From Halichondria panicea (Eukaryota > Porifera > Demospongiae > Suberitida > Halichondriidae), in contig NC_087377.1 in NCBI RefSeq assembly GCF_963675165.1, positions 15,558,198-15,622,197 of the forward strand: a DNA stretch of 64,000 nucleotides, in the 5' to 3' direction. Below the pieces are notes generated by a model. The model did not search any database. It had not been told where the DNA came from and saw only the letters and a program-made list of their open reading frames with translations. The position numbers and the translations under genes are program-made. Below are positions 32,988-43,629 of this stretch, in pieces. Every line of letters begins with the position of its first letter. The first letter of the stretch is position 1.

Positions 32988-33034
32988 ATGAGTCCATGGA
33001 CAGGGACTACTGAGGAACCTTCATCAAGAACAAG
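32988..33034 (+). CDS. Leader exon, unit of gene D
   Basis: ATG 32988, same peptide MSPWTGTTEEPSSRTR and donor AG|gtaatg as at 2319. It is followed by a bHLH exon 2 copy with a stop, so no intact plus-strand gene follows. Confidence 0.4.
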
Positions 33035-33523
33035 GTAATGTGCTTATTCGACAATTTTAAATAATTACAAAGCGAGAGGTCATTTCTTTTGGAGGTTGAG
33101 AAAAATTCCTGGTGTCGCATATTTAGAGGGTCGTATCTAATTGGAGGTTACTCTACTATCCTTAATTATAGGCTGCTTAAAATTATATTGTTTCTAGCGG
33201 CCTGGAATCGAGACTGTGGTTTGACCTCTATTTAGGACGCCGCATAAAAAAGTAATTGTCACACGCAGCAGTCGCTACTTTTAGAGGTCAGAATATTACC
33301 TAAGATCGAGGGTGTCGCATATTTAGAGGGTCGCCTTAAATTGAACAAGTACAGTACTTGTGTATAATGTGTAGTTGGTTATAATGTGGACCCTAACTTT
33401 GGACGTTTCGTTTTCGTATTATTTTCGCTTTCGTATTACATGGTTAGAATTTGCATGATGATAACTACCTCCCAAATAACGAACACACACACACACACTT
33501 GTTGTTCCCACCCACTCACACAG

Positions 33524-33704
33524 GAGGTCCACACGCTAACTAGTGATGATGGTTTGCCCTCTAACATGACCTCTGAGGATAGCTCCACCCTCAACGCTAT
33601 AGGCCACGCCCTCATCCAGATGCAGCAAGGTGGACAGACCACCCCCTCATCTTAGTTCCTCATCACTAGGAGCACCTCATCTGGTTCAGAGTCTGGACAA
33701 AATG
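33524..33704 (+). pseudogene. USF-like exon 2, relic copy 2 (nonsense)
   Basis: 181-nt copy of the exon at 22858. A CAG codon has become TAG at 33653-33655 (TPSS-stop). About 100 bases later the gene is interrupted by repeat B at 33,810, and all later exons (including the bHLH) are missing. Confidence 0.7.
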
Positions 33705-33809
33705 GTGAGTAATGGAGGCCAAATTGATCAGTGTGACGATACATTTTTTGAGGCAAATCCAAAAGTTATAGGCCTCGATAAGTTATCCAAGTGCTTGTAC
33801 GTACTAATT

Positions 33810-34471
33810 ATGCCTCGAGGCGTAGCCGCACGAGGGATACGGTAAAGCTGACTGTGTGTGTGTGTGTGTGTTCCAGCTGTAACTGCTCAACAGTTGCAAT
33901 GCGACGAAAACTAACAGCTTCTATCCACGTTCTCTTGGATTTTGATTCGTGGATTAGCAAACTAAAGCTTCTTTCTCGAGTTATGGCTAGTTTGACTCAC
34001 ATTGAAGGCTGTTGCAGTCTCTTTAGAATCTTTCATAGCATCATCTGTCCCCACAAACTTTCTATTCAACATATGAGTTAGCCTTGCACTAAAGCGCTAG
34101 CTTTTTGTTAGTTACAAGACTCAGAAAATATCTGTTAAAACAGCTAGCTAGCAGTAGCCATTTGTGAAATTGATCTCTTTGGACACACCCTTTAATTATT
34201 CCTGTGGATGTAATGCGCATGCGCGCTCATTCCCCATGTGTGATATCCAAGATCCAGATCCAGATCCTCCTGGCAGAATCATATATTTTTCTTGAGGGCC
34301 TGGTAAGCCACAAAACATGTATGTACACAAGTCTTTTCTTCTTAAATATTATATACACTGAACTACAGATCCTGGAAGAATCAATTTTCTTCTTTCTTGA
34401 GGTCCTGATATTAAAGCCACATAATAGATGCATGTAAATAAGTCTTTTTTTTTCTCAGTGACTTTATATAG
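33810..34471 (-). mobile_element. Dispersed repeat B, reverse truncated copy
   Basis: Reverse complement of 25,380-26,098. It joins the intron of the relic USF-like gene (left) to the start of block 2 (right, gactcattggatagtactg). The end matching ctagtgttcaagctggcg is missing, so the right junction is a truncation. This element forms the boundary of a duplicated segment. Confidence 0.6.
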
Positions 34472-34590
34472 ACTCATTGGATAGTACTGTCCCTATTCCT
34501 GTGTTGTACACTACTGTCTATTTAATTGTAGATTGTGTTATTTATGTTTATGTGATCAATTTCCTGAACCAATTTTCCCTCCCCCCACAG

Positions 34591-34800
34591 TCTCGTGCAT
34601 GGACAAAGATGATGTGTACAGTTTTGGAGTGCTTGCTTGTGAAGTGGTGAATGCCAGATTTCCTGAAGCTGCTGTATTTCTTGGTCTGCTATCGAGTATG
34701 GAAGGTGTATGGCGGGAGCTCCACCCACTCATCACCTCAGGACAGACCCTCCATGGACACTGTGTTACACCACATCAAACAATTGGACTCTGAGTCTTAG
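34591..34800 (+). pseudogene. Kinase C-lobe exon fragment, block 2
   Basis: Same as 3362-3571: DVYSFGVL followed by a frameshift before RPSMDTVL. TGA at 34791 in the first frame, TAG at 34798 in the second. No additional change noted, so block 1 and 2 diverged recently. Confidence 0.6.
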
Positions 34801-34972
34801 TATTGGTGCATGAGTGTGTTATTATTAATTTGTGTAAAGAATATATAATTATTCTTGCAAACAAAGTGGGGGAGGGGCTGCTCAAGATGAGGGGGTGTTG
34901 CATATGGGGTCAGAGATCAGAAAGCCATAGGCCATGTGGACTCACTGAAAACTGTACTAGATATCATGCAAG

Positions 34973-35144
34973 ATGAAGGCAGCCTTGATAGCAGCCACAG
35001 TCCTCACACTGGTGTCTGCTCCCTTCATAAAGCCAGCTCTCTGGGGAAGCTGAATGTACCGGTGGTTTTACTTCCCTATGTCCCCTCCAGCACTGGAGTC
35101 AAGGTCAACTTCACTCTGAGCTCCCCTCAAGGTTGCTTCTCTTG
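34973..35144 (+). pseudogene. NUP210-like first exon, block 2 (2-nt frameshift)
   Basis: 172 nt against 170 in block 1: ACACTGGTGTCTGC instead of ACACTTGTCTGC. From ATG 34973 the signal peptide runs into a stop. The KLNVPVVLLPY part is open only from an upstream ATG (34936) in another frame, without a signal peptide. Donor TTG|gtcagt kept. Confidence 0.5.
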
Positions 35145-35492
35145 GTCAGTGTACCTACTGTGTGTGTGTAGGGGAGGGGGGATACTGGTGTAAGCTGTGA
35201 CCCTGAGTTACAGTCAATAGTTAATTAAGCTTGGTGCAAAGATTTAGGCCTAAAAACAATTTTAACGTGGCTTAATATTGCTCGGTGAATTCCAGCGTCC
35301 AATAATTATTATATAATTATAGTGCAATAAAAATAATTAATGATTACGTATAATTATTATGCCACGCCCACACACACAGGTTGAGCATTATCCGGACATA
35401 GTGTCAGATATCTAACCATGCAGCTAGCATACTTGTAGTGATACATGTGTGTCTCTCCCCTGCCCTAACCACACCCCCTCACACACGTGCAG

Positions 35493-36146
35493 GTGTTGGC
35501 AAGTCCACCCTCCTCCGCTCTATGGCGTGTCATGAGCTGCGTCTACCAGCTGGTGTGAGTGTACTACACGTGGAGCAAGAGGTCACCGGGGACAACACAC
35601 TAGCACTGGATAGTGTACTCGAGTGTGACACTGAGAGAGTGCAGCTGCTCGCTAGAGAGGGGGAGCTACTGCATGGCCTCAGGGGACAAGAACACAGCAG
35701 CAGGCAGGTCTGTATACTAGGGGTGGGGGGAGGTGTTTTAAGTACAGTAAAATTACAATAATTACCAAATTTGTGTCCAGCTATAATTAGGGTTACCAGT
35801 GTGTAGGTGTCCTAGTGTGTAGTGTACTGTGTGTTTGACTGCTAGTCAGCATTTGTATGATTATGGTTTGTGTGTATATTTTCAGTAGTTATTTTCAGTA
35901 CTTTATTTACCTTTCATCTGCCCCTCTCTCTGTATGTGTAGCGCTTCTGATGAGCTGGCTGAGGTATACCTTCCACTACAGGAGATAGACGCTGATGAAG
36001 CACCAGCAAGGTAACTGTACCCAGTAGATCAAGTACCATCTTACACACTGTGCTCACTCACTCACAGAGCTGGCTGTATTCTGGCTGGTCTGGGGTTCAC
36101 TCCACAGAAGAATGAGATTTTATCTAGCTAAGACACTATTTGCAAG
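35493..36146 (+). pseudogene. ABCF3/GCN20-like fragment, block 2
   Basis: Exons 35493-35707, 35942-36010 and 36068-36146. Walker A GVGKSTLL and the linker DELAEVYLPLQEIDADEAP are intact. The last exon has two extra bases (TTATCTAGCTAAG for TTATCAGCTAAG), giving TAA. The ABC signature is missing as in block 1. Confidence 0.6.
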
Positions 36147-36710
36147 GTAAGCAGTTTTTGTGAGACGGAAGTGCTGACATTAATTAATCTTCTGTTTTCT
36201 AGGGGAAGGCGTGGGTGTTTTTTCAGAATCAGGCCTGTTTTCAGAGCTATCTTTTAGCTGCCATAAGTTGAATTCCGTGGATACAATTTCAATGATTTTC
36301 TGATTTTTTGAAAGCTTAGAAAGAGACCTTTCAAATGGTGTCATCAAAGTTTATATTTGAGAGATAAAAGTATTTGTCAATTTGGCCCATGGTCCAAGGC
36401 GGAAAATTACAAATTAGGGCCCTTGGATCGAAACACATCATTTGAAAGGTCTCTTTCTAAGCTTTCAGAAAATCATAACATTTTTGACATTGGATCAACG
36501 GTATTAAAGTTAATGGATGTTGAAAAATCAGGTTTGTTTTTAGAGCTATCTTTTAGAGGCCATAACTTGAGTTAGGAACGTCCTATTTAAAAAACTCAAA
36601 GACGCATTCTGTAGCTCTGAGAAAGCACTATTGTATACAATTAAAGTGTCTTAAAACCGCTAATTGCTCGCAGTGCCAAAGCTCACTAATTTGTGTGTCC
36701 TATGCTGTAG

Positions 36711-37307
36711 ATGTGGGAACACGGAACCATCGTCGGTTGTGTGCAGTGTATTATAGTCGTACCCCCGGGTTTGAAGTGTCCATGGACTACTGGACCGTGT
36801 CATGCAGCTGCTGGAGGTGTCCTTCACCAAAGATGGCAGTAGATACTTCCTGAAGGCAGTTGAAGGTGAGGGTTGCATAAGCACAGCTGTGTATGTGTGT
36901 TAGGGACTTGTGAAGGAACTACATATGCATTCAGTCCAGTTTGTTGGGAATTAGTGGCCGTGAGGTTTTTGAAGTGTATGTGTTGAATCCACTGGAAGAT
37001 TATTTTGTCATAAAATTTATTCCTACAACTACACTTGCTCACTGCCCACACTTCTGCACTGCTTGTGTTTACCGCCCCCTCCCCTGCACACACACTCCAC
37101 AGACTCTACCTAGTTCCCGGGCCGTTGTGCAGAGGTGTGTGTACGTGGGAAGGTGATTAGGAAACTGGGCATGCTCCATCCTGGTGTGTCTGTTGTGCAG
37201 CTCTAGTGTGTGTGAGACTGGGAGGTGTGTCTGGTGCAGCTGTTCTCACGGCCTCCTCCAACCAGTACCTGCCCTCCGTACTCTCCAGGGAGAACCTATC
37301 TCCTCAG
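36711..37307 (+). pseudogene. Unassigned exons, block 2
   Basis: Copies of the block 1 exons: 36711-36865 and 37201-37307 with conserved splice sites, plus the segment after ccacag near 37,102. The first shows AGGCAGTTGAAG for AGGCAGCTAAAG at its end. No family recognised. Inverted-repeat arms again bracket it (36,230-36,560 and 37,550-37,690). Confidence 0.35.
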
Positions 37308-37984
37308 GTTAGTGTGTGTTCATCATGACCTCCTTGACAGTATGTACCCATGCCAGGTGTGTGTTTAGGGTCAATACTGCAAGGTCATGTACTGTACATA
37401 ATTATGTCATGTACATATAATTATAGCCTGGATCCCAGGGTAGGCCGGTGAACGAGGCTAGTACATATAATCCTTTTGTTTGTAGTTAGGGTGCTTTAGA
37501 GATCTAACATACTCTTCTTGAGGGGAGGGGTAGTTAAACACATTATTTTAAACAGCCATAACTTTAATACCGTTGATCCAATGTCAAAATTTATATTATT
37601 TGCTTAAAGCTTAGAAACAGACTTTCAAATAATGTGCTTCAATCCAAAATTTCTTTGGTGTAGTTTTTCGGCCTTGGACCATCAGCTATTATCCTTGGTT
37701 GTGTCCAAATTAGTTTTGTAGCTCAAAATAATATGAACTTTGATGGCGACGTTTGAAAGGTATATCTTATATACCATTCGATTCCTTGTTAAAAAACGCT
37801 ATATATGCTGTAGAGCTGGTAAGCTCCACATTTTGTGATCTTGTGTGTGTGCATTGGGTGCATTATGTGAGATCAATTTCAACATGGTATGGAGTGTTGT
37901 TAACATGGAGGGTGACATTGTATGAGTGTAATAACGTGCGACCCCCCCCCCACACACCTTTAGGCCTACTATGCTGCTCACTTT

Positions 37985-38509
37985 AACTGACTCTTACGAT
38001 TATTCTAGTATTCATAATGTAAGTACGTACATATTGTATACCAGTACATGTGTTGTGTGTGGTGTCCCTATAGTTGAGTGTGAGTGTGAGAGGCCATATA
38101 TATAAGGAGGACATACGTGTGTCGAGGCTGGAGGTGGCCCGTGTGCTGAGGGGAGAGAAATGAGTACAAAGAGAAGTACCTCTCACTATTGGAGCAGATT
38201 AGGTAAAGGGTCATCTTGTAGTGTTTGTAAAGCGGTCATCATAACTTTAATAACTGCTAATACATACTAACACTGTGTATCCAGAGGAGGTTCGACAGGT
38301 GCAGTGCAGCTCAAGCAATTAGTCTCTGATTACACGCTTGCATGAGCGGATAATTAGTGTTCATGCAATCAAAGGCTAATACATACTAACACTGTGTATT
38401 TGTACTAACAATGTTAGTTGATTAATAATAATGTTTCTCTGTTGCACAGGATGAGTGCTGACTCAGCTCTGTTTAAGTCCAAGAGCAAGAAATCAAAGTG
38501 GCTCGACTA
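37985..38509 (+). pseudogene. JIP3/SPAG9-like exons, block 2 (frameshift)
   Basis: LTDSYDYSSIHN ends at 38,018 before gtaagt. The coiled-coil exon (about 38,108-38,204) reads RVSRLEVARVL, then one extra G in the GGGGAG run shifts the frame. The Lys-rich exon 38450-38509 (SALFKSKSKKSKWLD) is intact. Each copy of the coiled-coil exon in the window is broken in a different place. Confidence 0.5.
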
Positions 38510-38972
38510 GTGAGTTGTGTCACGTCAGTTAGTGTGTAGAGTTGTAGTGAAGCTTTTCTTATTCTAGTCACTCTATAGAGATTATTATAGAATACAGTCA
38601 GGTTAATTAATGGACTCCATAGCGGACCTATGCCACCTCTAGAGTACAGCTATACTGTTTCACTGTATATCTTGAAGTAAGATTATAATCTAGTGCAATA
38701 AGATACTATTAGTGTTATGATTCTACTAAAACTCGTTCTCAAAAGTTTCAGCCTATAGTCTAGTTTTATTTTATTGCTCCCGTTACTTGCTGCTTAGCCA
38801 AATCATATATACTATTGTATAACACTCCTCTGGTTTCTATAGATCTTTATTATTTATGTCAACAGCCGAGGGTAGCACTTCAGTGCTCTAGTTCTAATTG
38901 TAGATTGACTGATTGATTTGTCTTCTGTACTATTGTTTGATTTTTCCACCCCTCATCTTTTCTGGCCCCCAG

Positions 38973-39394
38973 TTATGCGGCCATTTTTCAGCCCGGCCAA
39001 GTGTTGAGGAGACAAGAAGAGGCACTGAGAATGGAGGTAGAGGTACAGAGTACATTAGCTGGAAAATGCATTTGTGTCATACTTTGTAGAGTCCCTTAAA
39101 GTCATTCAAGGTCAGCTATAGTGTGTCCTATTTGAAGGTGTGCAATGTACAATCATGTACGACCCCCCCCCCCCACACACACCTTTAGGCCTACTATGCT
39201 GCTAAGAAAGAGAGGGGCCTCACGTAAACTGGCCACTCAGTGTGACTATGACCATGTGACTCTTTAACTCCTCAGTTCCCGAGCCCCACCCCTCACTGTC
39301 TGACTCGGAAGAGGAGATAGACTTTGGATTCTGGGAGAAGGCGTCCACCCTACCCTCGGACAAGACCCCAACCAAGGACCTGAACTTGTTATGA
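38973..39394 (+). CDS. 3' exons of plus-strand gene, block 2
   Basis: Exon 38973-39042 (FQPGQVLRRQEEALR) and terminal exon 39276-39394 (SLSDSEEEIDFGFWEK, stop TGA 39392). A small possible exon after cctttag (AYYAAKKERGL) lies at about 39,189-39,224. Phases between these pieces do not fully agree, so the gene model is incomplete. Confidence 0.4.
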
Positions 39395-39666
39395 GACTGT
39401 TAAATATTATTTTGTCTGTTTTTGTACTATTTTCTGGCAATGTAATTATGTATGTACCACTTCATGTCATCATAATAACTATAATTATATGCGATAAAAT
39501 CTGTTGCAACTTAATATTCTCAACATGATAAAAAGAATATCAATATCGTTATAAACTCATCGCACAATTAAAGAGAAACAATTAACAAAATAACTTATAG
39601 AGAAGAAATCAACAGTTTTAATATAATTTAACAGTTTTGTCCGAATCGCTACCACCCTCTTCCATC

Positions 39667-40070
39667 GGTACAGTAGGTGGGGGTTGAGAAGGGAAAATAT
39701 CATCTGCTGGATGTCGAAAAAAGAAGTCGGATGGAGCCTCTGAGGCGTCAGGTACAGTAGGTGGGGGTTGAGAAGGGAAAATATCATCTGCTGGATGTCG
39801 AAAAAAGAAGTCGGATGGAGCCTCTGAGGCGTCAGGTACAGTAGGTGGGGGTTCAGAAGGGAAAATATCATCTGCTGGATGTCGAAAAAAGAAGTCGGAT
39901 GGAGCCTCTGAGGCGCCAGGTACAGTAGGTGGGGGTTGAGAAGGGAAAATATCATCTGCTGGATGTCGAAAAAAGAAGTCGGATGGAGCCTCTGAGGCGT
40001 CAGGTACAGTAGGTGGGGGTTCAGAAGGAAAAATATCATCTGCTGGATGTCGAAAAAAGAAGTCGGATGG
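39667..40070 (-). repeat. Five tandem 84-bp coding repeats (28 residues each)
   Basis: GGTACAGTAGGTGGGGG recurs at 39667, 39751, 39835, 39919 and 40003, exactly 84 bases apart. Each encodes PSDFFFRHPADDIFPS followed by E/Q-PPPTVP and D/G-ASEA. Units differ at only two or three bases, so the array is young or homogenised. The frame is open throughout. Phe-rich plus proline-rich; no known domain recognised. Confidence 0.85.
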
Positions 40071-41593
40071 GCCGTCATAATTTCGTGGCTCCTCAAATTT
40101 CTCTTTTTTCTTTTCTGCCAGAACATCCACCACAAATGGTCTCTGTGAGGAGAAGTCATACTCTAATAGTACTTCATCAGTTTTGGCTGCCTCCCCCACT
40201 CTTATGAGAACTTCGTTTTCCTCCAACTCTAGAGGGTCACTGGCAGCTTCTACTAGTTTTTTAATCACTTCCCTGATCAAAGCGTGAACTTTCTCTTGTA
40301 GCTTCTTATCCTCTGCAATGTCTCTTCCTCCTCTCCATTTCAGAGTGAGTGGAGGTCTCAACTCTCTGGGAGGGGGACCCTGAATAATGAATGAGTGTAA
40401 TTAGGATAGTGTCTACTAACAAGCGAGTGTTACTTGTAGCAATAATTGCATGCACACTAAATCACTTTCTCTAATTAGCTTAAGAGGCCACGCCCACCAG
40501 TCTAATAGAATGTACAGTACGATTATAAGAGATCAAAGCTTCTACTATAGCTCTGCAATAATATAATGGTGTATTTTCTCTCACCTGTCTCTGCTGTTGA
40601 ATGATGGCGTCTCTCCTGACCAGCTCAGCATCCTTGTGCCCAATCTGCTCCCTGTGAGCCTGTACAGGGGAACGTTGGTGGAAATCTAAAACACAGGTGA
40701 ATATCATTAGTGGAAATTCTACAACAGAACGAGAACAAACAACAATTTCCCCTAAAGGAAGTACATAATTATAGGCACACTCAAACGGAGGTGTATTTAG
40801 CGGCTTAACATGATTTATACAATAGCATCAATTGTTGAGGTATAATACTATTGTTGGAATCTCATCGACACACTTAGCTACATGTACGCAAACAAATATT
40901 ATTATTGTAGTATAATACTAGCGTATAGGAGTGTGTGCATTTGGTGACTACTATAATACCTGTAAGAGAGCGGCCCTCTCAACTAGAGCAGCCTCTCTCT
41001 GGGAAATGAGATCAGTGATCCTTGACTCCAGTTCACTGAGTTGTCTGTCCTTGTCAGCAATCACACCATCTTTGGTGGCAGCATTAGCACGGACATTATT
41101 CAATATCTGTATAAAAAAGGTTATCAACATGTTAGCTCGTTGAACAAAATAGCTTATAATAAACAAAGTAAACTGGTTCTGCTGACCTGTTGCTGTCTAG
41201 CAAGCTGAGTATCTTAATTGTCCGCTACTTCCTCATATTTTTGTACCAGAAGTGCATCTTTTTCATCTAGTTGATCGTCTTTTTGTGCCAGTAGTGCAAC
41301 GCTCTGTTCAAGTTGATCGTCTTTCTCAGTAAGTTGCTCATCTTTTCTCTCTAGTATCCTGTCCTTCTGGACCACCTCTCTCTGAGAACAGAGTACAGCA
41401 TGCAGTGTCAGACCTAGTCTGGCCACGCCCTCCCATACTTCGTATATGGTCGGGTGAACTTGCAATGAACAGTTCGTGCAGACACCCCAAGATTTTCTTG
41501 GGGTGTGAAACCGCTTGTCAAGTGCCTTGTGGGCCGTTGTGGCCTGTTGTGTAAACTGTTACGTAAGCTATTGCATCACGAAAAAGTAGCTAG

Positions 41594-41995
41594 ATGTGGG
41601 CCTCTACTGCTGTTTGTGTGCGAATGAGTCTCTGGACAACCGAAGGCGAAAGAAGCTCAATGGTCATAGCTGTTCTGAAGCAAGAGAAGTACTTGTGCAG
41701 CTCCTTCCAGTACCTCTGCATTGCATCCCTGAAACTAGTGCTAGTGACAGTATATTGTGTCACCAGTGCGAGAAACAACTGAAGAATGTCCATGCTCAAC
41801 AAGAAAAGCTATGCAAGGTAAAGAAGGAAGCAACAGAGCTAATAAATGGTCTGCTTTCAAGACATGCAGAAGATAACTTAACCACCACCGCCAAAAAGAA
41901 GTAGAGTTATGCAGGAACCCCCCACACCACCCATTCCATTATCTGTTTCAGTACCAACCATTTCACCAGTGTCAGCAGCAACCATTCCACCGGTG
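41594..41995 (+). pseudogene. Zinc-finger-like ORF fragment (transposon-associated?)
   Basis: Open frame from 41596 without ATG in that frame: CCLCANES near the start and LCHQCEKQLKNVH about 55 residues later, four cysteines spaced like a ZAD-type treble finger, then a Lys-rich helix. A donor-like AAG|gtaaag is at 41817. After TAG 41902 comes a Pro/Thr/Ser-rich stretch in another frame. It lies head-to-head with a RecQ-like fragment inside gene E. Identity is tentative. Confidence 0.35.
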
Positions 41996-42003
41996 TACGT
42001 GTC

Positions 42004-42746
42004 AGCAGCAACCATTAAAATAAGAACCATAAGAAATATTGTCTCGGAAAGGAGGGGAGGCAATTAAAGTAGGATCGTCTATACATAACCTTCTACTGAC
42101 AATGTAAAATGTTTCTGTTGTAGAGGTAGCAGTAAGTGCGTGAACACCGACACATTGTCTGGAATGAGGCTCCTTAAATCTCCAATCTCGCGACTCGAAA
42201 ATCATCTCCCCAGGTTTTAACACAATGGGCTTCATCAACTACTACTGCAACGAGATTCTTTATATACGGTGGTGACAGAAGCATATTTCGAAAAATACCC
42301 TTCGCTAATATGCTCTCTGGGGAGATGAACACCGACTGAGCTTCTCCTTTCAGTACTCTGTTAATAGCACTACGGTCTGTCTGAGCTTCTCCAACGTATT
42401 CCACTGTCAATCCTCCAGCTGCATACTTTTTTTGTTGATCCATCATCAGCGAAGTGAGGGGACTAATACAAAGTACAATGCTTCCAGATGTTCCTGCAAA
42501 ACAGAAAAAGGCGTATATATAGGTACACTCATACAGCAATTTTAGTTCACCTTTCAATTGGTCAAAGGCCATAGGTAATGCAGCAAAGATTACTGACTTT
42601 CCATAGCCGGTTGGCAGTGACACAAATGTGTCCTTTCCTCCAATGATTGAATACATTGCTTTCATTTGCTCTGGCTTTAAATAATGGATCCCAATTGCTC
42701 TAGCACTCTCAATTATCACGTCTTGCATCTTCATGTGTCTTTCCAT
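42004..42746 (-). pseudogene. RecQ-type DNA helicase N-terminal fragment
   Basis: Exons 42746-42551 and 42493 downwards, separated by a 57-nt GT-AG intron. Motifs in order: LKPEQMKAM (motif 0), LPTGYGKS (Walker A), CISPLTSLMMDQ (motif Ia), FISPESIL, VVDEAHC (DEAH box), TWGDDFR. After DDFR the frame is broken twice: GDLRSLIPDNV is in one frame and HALTATSTTE (motif III) in a third. Only the first RecA domain is present. RecQ helicases unwind DNA 3' to 5'; this copy is dead. It is inside gene E, so was probably inserted as mobile or retrocopied DNA. Confidence 0.7.
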
Positions 42747-43365
42747 AGTCTTGCACTATAATTATGTACTAAATCTTGAAAGTCATAAACTAAATGTTCC
42801 ACACTGATTTTTGGCCACACCTGTACCCATTCAGTGATTGCATGAATTTCACCACACAGTGGGTACACCCACCACTACACCTACACTATTTGGTTAACAC
42901 CCAATTATCACTACTAGGTTATCTAACCGCGGCACTTAGGGCCTGACACGAGTGGTGATAGTGAAGTTCACCAGACTCTTGCAAAGAGGCTGGAAATCGA
43001 GACTATGTCAGACCCTTGCACCCACTAGCTCACTGGACTGGAATCACCTGTAGAGCCTCTATCCTCTTCTCCTTTGACCTGAGGGTCCTGGCAGTCTTCA
43101 CTCATGCAATGTCCAGCTGGAGCAGTCCTCCGTCCATCTCCCTCCCCACCTCCTCCAGAGACGAGAGGAGCTCAGCGGTGGTCGGTCTTCTCTCTGGGGT
43201 GTTGGCCAGACACTCCCTCACCAGACCAAACAGAGGTGTACAATCATGTACGACCCCCCCCCCCACACACACACACCTTTAGGCCTACTATGCTGCTAAG
43301 AGAGGGGCCTCACGTAAACTGGCCACTCAGTGTGACTATGACCATGTGACTCTTTAACCCCTCAG

Positions 43366-43483
43366 TTCCCGAGCCCCACCCTCACTGTCTGACTCGGAAG
43401 AGGAGATAGACTTTGGATTCTGGGAGAAGGCGTCCACCCTACCCTCGGACAAGACCCCAACCAAGGACCTGAACTTGTTATGA
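43366..43483 (+). pseudogene. Acidic C-terminal exon, copy before gene F (1-nt deletion)
   Basis: Copy of the exon at 8955, preceded from about 43,235 by the usual aatcatgtacgacccccc tract. One C is missing (GAGCCCCACCCTCACTG), which shifts the frame near the start. The upstream exons of the block are absent. The left junction falls at the kinase tail of gene E, so two gene ends are fused here. Confidence 0.5.
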
Positions 43484-43629
43484 GACTGTTAAATATTATT
43501 TTGTCTGTTTTTGTACGTACCACTTCATGTCATCATAATAACTATGTAATGTTGTTGCAACTTAATCAAAACATGATAAAAAAATTCATATCGTTAACTC
43601 AATAATTAATGCACTAACAAAATAACTAA

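Larger units (their letters stand above)
39618..43233 (-). pseudogene. Gene E: kinase tail / long coiled coil / 28-residue repeat protein, interrupted
   Basis: Exons: about 43233-43048 (kinase subdomain XI, LVRECLANTPERRPTTAELL, then VKTARTLRSKEKRIEAL), 41391-41187, 41106-40960, 40659-40585 (common coiled coil) and about 40377-39618 (terminal). The second has KDDQL-EKD heptads; the third reads DRQLSELESRITDLISQRE. The kinase tail is unlike genes A-G. Stops: TGA 43102-43104 and TAA 41214-41216. About 1.5 kb holding helicase and zinc-finger pieces separates the kinase tail from the coiled coils. The terminal exon keeps only the first residues of the Kelch exon (RPPLTLKW), then a charged helical region (EKVHALIREVIKKLVEA), then five tandem repeats, and ends KTVKLY. 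Death domain and kinase N-lobe are not found. Confidence 0.6.

Noticed and set aside
39667-40070. CRISPR-like regular repeat
   Set aside because: Units are contiguous without spacers, in frame in a spliced eukaryotic gene; it is a coding tandem repeat.
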